Source of the DNA: Actinomycetes bacterium
Lineage (GTDB): Bacteria > Actinomycetota > Acidimicrobiia > Spongiisociales > UBA5794
Assembly (NCBI GenBank): GCA_023336765.1
Contig: JAMBLL010000156.1
Coordinates: 1-9,034, forward strand
Direction of reading: 5' to 3'
Length of the DNA stretch: 9,034 bases
The position numbers were made by a program, and so were the translations under genes. Shown in pieces: positions 6,204 to 9,034 of the stretch (its first letter is position 1; every line of letters begins with the position of its first letter). The notes under the pieces were generated by a model that was not told the DNA's origin, ran no database searches, and saw only the letters and a program-made list of their open reading frames with translations.

Positions 6204-6494
6204 GTGAAACCAGAACACAAGTCATCAGCGATCAACAGACTCAAGACGGTTCGTGGCCACCTCGAAGGGGTCATCCGGATGGTCGAGGATGAACGCTATT
6301 GCCCCGACATCATGAAACAGGTGTCGGCGCTTCAGGGTTCACTTGAAGGGGTGAATCGGGTTCTCCTCCAGAACCACATCGAGACTTGTGTCCTTGACCA
6401 CGTGGAGCACGGGCGATCGGAACAGGTCGTTGACGAACTCCTCGAAACGCTCAGGTACGCCCCTGGGCTCCCAACAACGAAAGGTCCTTCATGA
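6204..6494 (+). CDS. csoR: CsoR-family copper-sensing transcriptional repressor
   Basis: A 96-residue all-helical (DUF156/CsoR-RcnR) repressor. DNA binding is expected to be released when Cu(I) binds. The Cu(I) ligands are visible as C33, H58 and C62, with the same 25- and 4-residue spacing as C36/H61/C65 of the Mycobacterium tuberculosis protein. Second-shell residues also correspond (Y32 and E78). The N-terminal INRLKTVRGHLEGVIRMVEDERYC is the family's hallmark first helix. The GTG at 6204 is chosen because the conserved protein begins there and a -10 box sits 6 nt upstream; an in-frame ATG at 6126 would add 26 residues encoded by repeat and promoter sequence. The gene overlaps copZ by 4 nt. 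Sensing of another metal (for example Ni, as in RcnR) is unlikely, since the X-C-H-C pattern and the neighbours both indicate copper. Confidence 0.93.
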   Translation: MKPEHKSSAINRLKTVRGHLEGVIRMVEDERYCPDIMKQVSALQGSLEGVNRVLLQNHIETCVLDHVEHGRSEQVVDELLETLRYAPGLPTTKGPS

Positions 6495-6703
6495 CCCAGA
6501 CAACACTCTCCGTCCCTGACATCTCGTGTGGACACTGCAAGACATCGATCGAAGGCGCCGTCAAACCGCTCGCCGGTGTGGATACAGCTGAGGTGTCGAT
6601 CGACGACCGCAACGTCGACGTTACCTACGACCCGTCCAAGATCGATCTGGGCGACATCATCACGGCGATCAGCGACCAGGGCTACGAGGTCGAGAACGCC
6701 TAG
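6491..6703 (+). CDS. copZ: CopZ-like copper chaperone (HMA domain)
   Basis: A 70-residue single heavy-metal-associated domain with a beta-alpha-beta-beta-alpha-beta layout. The metal-binding motif is C13-G-H-C16 in the first loop, and the end reads GYEVE as usual in the family. It would carry Cu(I) in the cytoplasm and hand it to the ATPase CopA and probably to CsoR. It starts in an ATGA overlap with the csoR stop, with GAAAGG about six bases upstream as ribosome binding site, so translation is probably coupled. The usual family motif is MxCxxC; here the residue two before the first cysteine is isoleucine (ISCGHC), a modest variation. Confidence 0.92.
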   Translation: MTQTTLSVPDISCGHCKTSIEGAVKPLAGVDTAEVSIDDRNVDVTYDPSKIDLGDIITAISDQGYEVENA

Positions 6704-6716
6704 CACACCACATCAG

Positions 6717-6766
6717 GGCTTTGGCGTCCATAGGCGCCAGATATCGCGGTTCTGGACGCCAAAGCC
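6717..6766 (+). other. Intercistronic hairpin between copZ and copA
   Basis: A perfect 14-bp inverted repeat (6717-6730, GGCTTTGGCGTCCA, with 6753-6766, TGGACGCCAAAGCC) encloses 22 nt. The loop holds GGCGCCAG (6733-6740), which could pair instead with part of the right arm (CTGGACGCC, 6752-6760), so two mutually exclusive folds are possible. No T-run follows, arguing against a simple intrinsic terminator. Likely roles are mRNA stabilisation or processing, or partial attenuation that sets copZ:copA ratios. The strong GGAGGG ribosome binding site of copA lies just beyond it. Confidence 0.75.
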
Positions 6767-6798
6767 GTGCAGAAGTTGGCTGAGGAGGGACATCTACG

Positions 6799-8973
6799 AT
6801 GGCTGAGACAGAAATCCGGTTCGATGTTGAGGGCATGACATGTGCGTCATGTGCCATTCGCATCGAGCGCGTGCTCGGCAAGCAAGATGGTGTTGAGTTC
6901 GCCAACGTCAACTTCGCTGGGCAGGAAGCGCGCGCAACGATCTCCGATGACGCTGACGTCGAAGCGCTACGCGCTGCTGTTGCCAAGATCGGCTACGACA
7001 TCGAAGAAATAGACCCCGAGAACGACACTCGGTCGATGACGGAGCGCTACAACGCTGAAGCGAAATACCAGCTGCGCAACGTCGTGGGCGCAGGCTCATT
7101 GACCGTTCTCCTGATGCTGCTCGGATGGTTCGGGCCGGACGCGCTGTGGAACGAGTGGCTCCAATTCGGCCTCGCCAGCGTCGTTGTCTTCTACTTCGGC
7201 GCACAATTCCACAAGGCAACATGGAAGCAGGTCAGGTCCCTCTCTCCCGCAATGGACACACTGATCACCACAGGCACGATGGCTGCTTGGTTGTACTCGA
7301 CGTTCGTGTTGGTGATGAACACCTTCACGACGGACGGAGTCGAGGGTGCGTTGTTCTTCGAAACGGCAGCCGCCATCATCACCCTCATCCTCGTGGGACG
7401 ATACTTCGAGGCGCGGGCCAAGGGTGAGGCCTCGAATGCCATCGCCAAACTTGCTGAACTCGGAGCGAAACAGGCGCGTGTCGTACGTGGAGGCGAGGAG
7501 ATCCTCGTCGATCCGGTCGAGCTCGCCCCTGGAGAAACCGTCGTCGTCCTACCTGGCGAGAAGATCCCCGCCGACGGTGTCGTTACTGCGGGACGTTCAG
7601 GTGTGGACGAGTCGATGCTCACAGGTGAGAGCGTGTCCATGACCAAGGAACCGGGCGACAATGTGTTCGCCGCGACCGTAAATCAGCAGGGGCGTCTCGA
7701 AATCGAGGTCACCGGCGTCGGCCCGAACACGGCACTGAGCCAGATCATGAAACTCGTGGCAGATGCTCAGGCGACGAAGGCTCCGGTTCAGAAACTTGCC
7801 GATCGAATCTCCGGTGTCTTCGTGCCAGTGGTTATCACCATCGCAGCTTTTGTATTCGTTGCATGGATGATCGCAACAGGTGACGTCTCACGTTCGATGA
7901 GTAATGCCGTAGCGGTGCTGATCATCGCGTGCCCATGCGCACTGGGCCTCGCAACACCAACGGCGATCATGGTCGGTTCCGGGCGTGGCGCCGAACTCGG
8001 TGTGCTGTTCAAGAATGCCCAGGTGTTCGAACGCGCCAAGGGCATCGACACAGTTGTTTTCGACAAGACCGGCACACTCACCCGCGGCGCGATGACACTC
8101 GTCGAGGTCGTAACGGACCAGGATCGGGCGGAATTCCTCAGGCTTGCAGGTTCGCTCGAAGCAGGTTCCGAGCATCCAATCGGCAAGGCTGTTGCACTTG
8201 GGGCCGAAGAGGAGGACATCGACCTTGACTCCGTGGAGGACTTCGAATCCATCCAGGGCAAGGGTGCACGTGGAATCGTCACAGGCGAGACCGTCGTAGT
8301 CGGCAAGCCGATCCTGTTCGCCGAGTCCGGCTTCGACAACATCGAAGATTGGCAGGACACGTTCGACGAGATATCGATCAAGGGCAACACCACCTTCCTC
8401 GTTGGATGGGACAACACGGTCCAGGGCGTATTGAGTGTTGCGGACACCGTCCGACCAACCTCAGCCCAGGCGATCAAAGATCTGCACAGTCAGGGAATCT
8501 CCACGGTGATGCTCACCGGCGACTCTCGCCACACCGCGAGTGCCATCGCATCAATGATCGGCATCGATGAGGTGGTTGCAGAGGTGCTCCCCGGAGAGAA
8601 ATCTGAAGCAGTGCTCGCAATGCAGGCGAAAGGCCAGGTTGTTGCCTTCGTTGGTGACGGGATCAACGATGCTCCTGCGCTCACTGTCGCCGACCTTGGC
8701 ATGGCGGTGGGCTCAGGTACAGATGTAGCCATCGAGGCAGGAGACGTCGTCCTGATGTCCGGCGACCCAGCCACGTCTGTTACCGCTATCAGACTGGCAC
8801 GCAGAACGTTCAAGACGATCCGCGAGAACCTGTTCTGGGCGTTCGCGTACAATACGGCGGCGATCCCACTTGCTGCGCTCGGATTCTTGAACCCGATGAT
8901 CGCAGCTGCAGCGATGGCGTTCTCCTCAGTGTCCGTCGTGGCCAACTCGGTGAGGCTGCGCCGCTTCAAGTAG
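6799..8973 (+). CDS. copA: Cu(I)-exporting P1B-1 type ATPase
   Basis: A 724-residue integral membrane pump that drives Cu(I) out of the cytoplasm using ATP. It has one N-terminal HMA domain with GMTCASC (C15, C18). About four membrane segments follow (roughly 95-203). The actuator domain carries TGES at 275-278. The metal-transport motif CPC is at 378-380 in the sixth membrane segment. The phosphorylation site DKTGT has D422 as the phosphorylated aspartate. The SEHP motif (H459-P460) and GDGIND at 619-624 belong to the nucleotide-binding and phosphorylation domains. The last two helices have YN at 684-685 and MxxSS at 706-710, the Cu(I)-specific (P1B-1) signature, which argues against Cu(II), Zn or Cd. 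Length and layout are normal. The ATG follows a strong GAGGAGGG Shine-Dalgarno (6782-6789). It is the last gene of the copper operon; the 7-bp repeat array starts directly after its TAG stop. Confidence 0.97.
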   Translation: MAETEIRFDVEGMTCASCAIRIERVLGKQDGVEFANVNFAGQEARATISDDADVEALRAAVAKIGYDIEEIDPENDTRSMTERYNAEAKYQLRNVVGAGSLTVLLMLLGWFGPDALWNEWLQFGLASVVVFYFGAQFHKATWKQVRSLSPAMDTLITTGTMAAWLYSTFVLVMNTFTTDGVEGALFFETAAAIITLILVGRYFEARAKGEASNAIAKLAELGAKQARVVRGGEEILVDPVELAPGETVVVLPGEKIPADGVVTAGRSGVDESMLTGESVSMTKEPGDNVFAATVNQQGRLEIEVTGVGPNTALSQIMKLVADAQATKAPVQKLADRISGVFVPVVITIAAFVFVAWMIATGDVSRSMSNAVAVLIIACPCALGLATPTAIMVGSGRGAELGVLFKNAQVFERAKGIDTVVFDKTGTLTRGAMTLVEVVTDQDRAEFLRLAGSLEAGSEHPIGKAVALGAEEEDIDLDSVEDFESIQGKGARGIVTGETVVVGKPILFAESGFDNIEDWQDTFDEISIKGNTTFLVGWDNTVQGVLSVADTVRPTSAQAIKDLHSQGISTVMLTGDSRHTASAIASMIGIDEVVAEVLPGEKSEAVLAMQAKGQVVAFVGDGINDAPALTVADLGMAVGSGTDVAIEAGDVVLMSGDPATSVTAIRLARRTFKTIRENLFWAFAYNTAAIPLAALGFLNPMIAAAAMAFSSVSVVANSVRLRRFK

Positions 8974-9034
8974 AGCCATCAGCCATCAGCCATCAGCCAT
9001 CAGCCATCAGCCATCAGCCATCAGCCATCAGCCA
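8974..9034 (+). repeat. Perfect 7-bp tandem repeat, AGCCATC
   Basis: At least 8.7 uninterrupted copies of AGCCATC begin on the base right after the copA stop codon and run off the end of the window, so the true copy number is unknown. Being perfect, it is probably young and prone to length change by slipped-strand replication. It could also be a site of assembly error. Confidence 0.95.

Noticed and set aside
6717..6766. Intrinsic terminator between copZ and copA
   Set aside because: The stem is strong, but the loop is long and there is no T-tract after it, and copA has no visible promoter of its own.
7788..8477. 229-residue open frame on the minus strand
   Set aside because: It is antisense to copA, has low complexity and is serine/threonine-rich, typical of a reverse-strand shadow.
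1..9034. CRISPR array
   Set aside because: The repeats are 7-bp tandem units without spacers; there are no 25-40 bp repeats with regular unique spacers and no cas genes.

Overview
The window looks like a chromosomal segment of a moderately high-GC bacterium, most likely an actinomycete-type organism (Actinomycetota; possibly Acidimicrobiia-like, low confidence). The basis is that the cystathionine beta-synthase and the cystathionine gamma-synthase/lyase resemble the mycobacterial/actinobacterial forms, that a CsoR-type copper repressor heads the copper operon, and that several genes seem to start directly behind a -10 box with no Shine-Dalgarno sequence (leaderless mRNAs, common in actinobacteria). 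No database search was possible, so the taxonomy is inference.

Left part (minus strand, 198-3471): three genes read leftwards. A cystathionine beta-synthase catalytic core (2512-3471) and a cystathionine gamma-synthase/gamma-lyase (198-1349) form a transsulfuration pair linking homocysteine, cystathionine and cysteine. Between them lies an unrelated secreted lipoprotein with an Fn3-like domain and a discoidin (F5/8 type C) domain (1443-2294). A perfect 59-bp tandem duplication covers the 3' end of the beta-synthase gene.

Middle (plus strand, 3570-6072): a tightly overlapping three-gene operon for an ABC-2 type exporter of the DrrAB/NodIJ class, with one ATPase and two paralogous permeases. 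The overlaps (1 nt and 4 nt) suggest translational coupling. The substrate is unknown.

Right part (plus strand, 6172-8973): a copper-homeostasis operon, csoR-copZ-copA. A 17-bp perfect inverted repeat lies directly upstream of a TATACT -10 box, and csoR starts 6 nt after that box. The repressor carries the C-H-C Cu(I) triad, CopZ carries CxxC, and CopA has the CPC, YN and MxxSS signatures of Cu(I) P1B-1 ATPases. A 14-bp perfect-stem hairpin separates copZ from copA.

The most unusual aspect is in the gaps. Nearly every longer intergenic stretch is filled with degenerate or perfect tandem repeats that all have a 7-bp period but belong to different sequence families (CAGATGC/GCATCTG, CGTTCTC, AACTGTG, AGCCATC). 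Two of these families occur together, in the same order and orientation, at two loci about 6 kb apart. No heptamer array lies inside a gene. This resembles the heptanucleotide STRR repeats known from cyanobacteria and is the best candidate here for an undescribed genome-level system.
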